Below, piece after piece: positions 63,308 through 64,000 of a DNA stretch of 64,000 bases (the stretch's first letter is position 1; each line of letters opens with the position of its first letter). This stretch comes from CAYSXY01 sp964435165 (GTDB taxonomy: Bacteria; Pseudomonadota; Alphaproteobacteria; Rickettsiales; RI-342), in assembly GCA_964435165.1 (NCBI GenBank), contig CAYSXY010000007.1, positions 1-64,000 of the forward strand, given 5' to 3'. A program made the translations under genes and the position numbers. The notes under the pieces are model-generated. The model was given only the letters and a program-made list of their open reading frames with translations. It did not search any database and was not told the origin of the DNA.

Positions 63308-64000
63308 ATGGAAGTTAGCGGATTTCATTTGTTTGATGTGATTGTCCTCAGTGTGATGGCACTATCCGCCATTGCCGCGTTCTTTCGTGGATTTATGCGT
63401 GAAACGCTGTCGCTTACGGCATGGTTGGGCGCGGCACTGGTTGCCTGGCTGACTTTTCCTTATTTCACGCCATTGCTGGAACCTCATATTGGTTCTGAGA
63501 CCTTGCGCAACGGTATTGCCATTACCGTCATTTATATTATTGCGCTCTTAAGCTTTGGTATCCTCAACAGCCAGGTGATGCATCTGGTGCGCAAAGCGGA
63601 TATCGGCGCGTTGGATAAGGCCCTCGGTTTTTTGTTTGGCATGCTGCGTGGCGCCTTCCTCATTTCTCTATGCTACTTAACCTACTCCGTCACTGTTGGT
63701 GGGCGCGATGAACCGGAATGGATTAAGGCATCGCAGACCGGTCGTCTGGTGGAACTTGGCAGTCTGAGCCTGACCAACCTCGCCCCGGAATGGACAGGAG
63801 AACTTCGCAAACTCAGTGACAATCTTACCGGGAATATTGAGGCGAGCCGTATTCCAGCGGATCTGGCGCGCAGCGAATTGCAGCCTGGTGAACGTCAGAC
63901 ATTGGAGCAGATGGTCAGGGCGGTGCCTTTATCTCAACTGCCCAAAGATGTGGAGCCAGACCCGGAACGACGAACGGTGCGCGATTTATTGCGTATCTTA
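63308..64000 (+). CDS. CvpA family membrane protein (partial, runs off the window)
   Basis: The frame from ATG 63308 stays open for 231 codons to the window end. GAAGG lies just upstream. Four hydrophobic helices and the stretch FDVIVLSVMALSAIAAFFRGFMRE, split over two helices, match CvpA proteins (colicin V production family). radA-cvpA-purF is a common order, so purF probably follows. The end is not in the window. Confidence 0.85.
   Translation, partial: MEVSGFHLFDVIVLSVMALSAIAAFFRGFMRETLSLTAWLGAALVAWLTFPYFTPLLEPHIGSETLRNGIAITVIYIIALLSFGILNSQVMHLVRKADIGALDKALGFLFGMLRGAFLISLCYLTYSVTVGGRDEPEWIKASQTGRLVELGSLSLTNLAPEWTGELRKLSDNLTGNIEASRIPADLARSELQPGERQTLEQMVRAVPLSQLPKDVEPDPERRTVRDLLRIL

Overview
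This 64 kb window looks like chromosomal DNA of an alphaproteobacterium. The evidence is gene content and order: ObgE-ProB-ProA-NadD-RsfS-RlmH-GpmI-EnvC-CtpA-polysaccharide deacetylase on one strand; S6-S18-DUF2232-L9-DnaB-Alr; RadA-CvpA; UbiK divergent from Lgt-MidA-PgeF; UvrC-PgsA; L25-Pth-YchF; FabD-FabG-AcpP-FabF-MltG; and a sigma-32-like promoter of the alphaproteobacterial type before grpE. The genus cannot be fixed from this sequence. Two runs of exactly 100 N (27427-27526 and 52398-52497) are scaffold gaps of unknown true length, so this is a draft assembly.

Layout. 1-450: end of an rRNA operon (23S 3' end, 5S). 675-4966 (minus): SLC13 transporter, MaoC/phosphotransacetylase fusion and patatin. 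5369-6533 (minus): GIY-YIG protein and DUF6884-like protein directly behind a tRNA-Ile2(CAT). 6642-8541 (minus): proC, YbjN, UbiK. 8862-12616 (plus): lgt, midA, pgeF, ilvE. 12623-15107 (minus): pgsA, uvrC. 15260-21382 (plus): rppH, a sulfotransferase with two glycosyltransferases, an Hpt protein, folD and a small membrane protein. 21472-26009 (minus): fatty-acid synthesis cluster and mltG. 26118-30039 (minus): a DHp-like small protein, a gapped membrane protein, a cobalamin riboswitch, rdgB and rph. 30282-31976 (plus): grpE, rplU, rpmA. 32143-40474 (minus): pyrC, an unknown protein, a ferredoxin-NADP reductase type enzyme, ychF, pth, L25, prs and a CPA2 antiporter. 41018-52315 (minus): the envelope and proline/NAD/ribosome-factor block ending in an ObgE-GNAT fusion. 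52664-63198 (plus): ribosomal proteins, dnaB, alr, mlaE/mlaF coupled to an orphan VirB6-like protein, an S24-like regulator and radA, followed by a cvpA that runs off the end of the window.

Most of the window is core housekeeping: translation, lipid and envelope synthesis, nucleotide and proline metabolism. The accessory material is thin but distinctive. It includes a four-copy structured intergenic repeat, a cobalamin riboswitch with no recognisable B12 gene behind it, a nuclease-like pair at a tRNA, an ObgE fused to an acetyltransferase, a VirB6-like protein coupled to the Mla transporter genes, and a 15-bp tandem array between obgE and rpsF. I did not find a clearly undescribed multi-gene system. 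The best candidates are listed as findings with tests.
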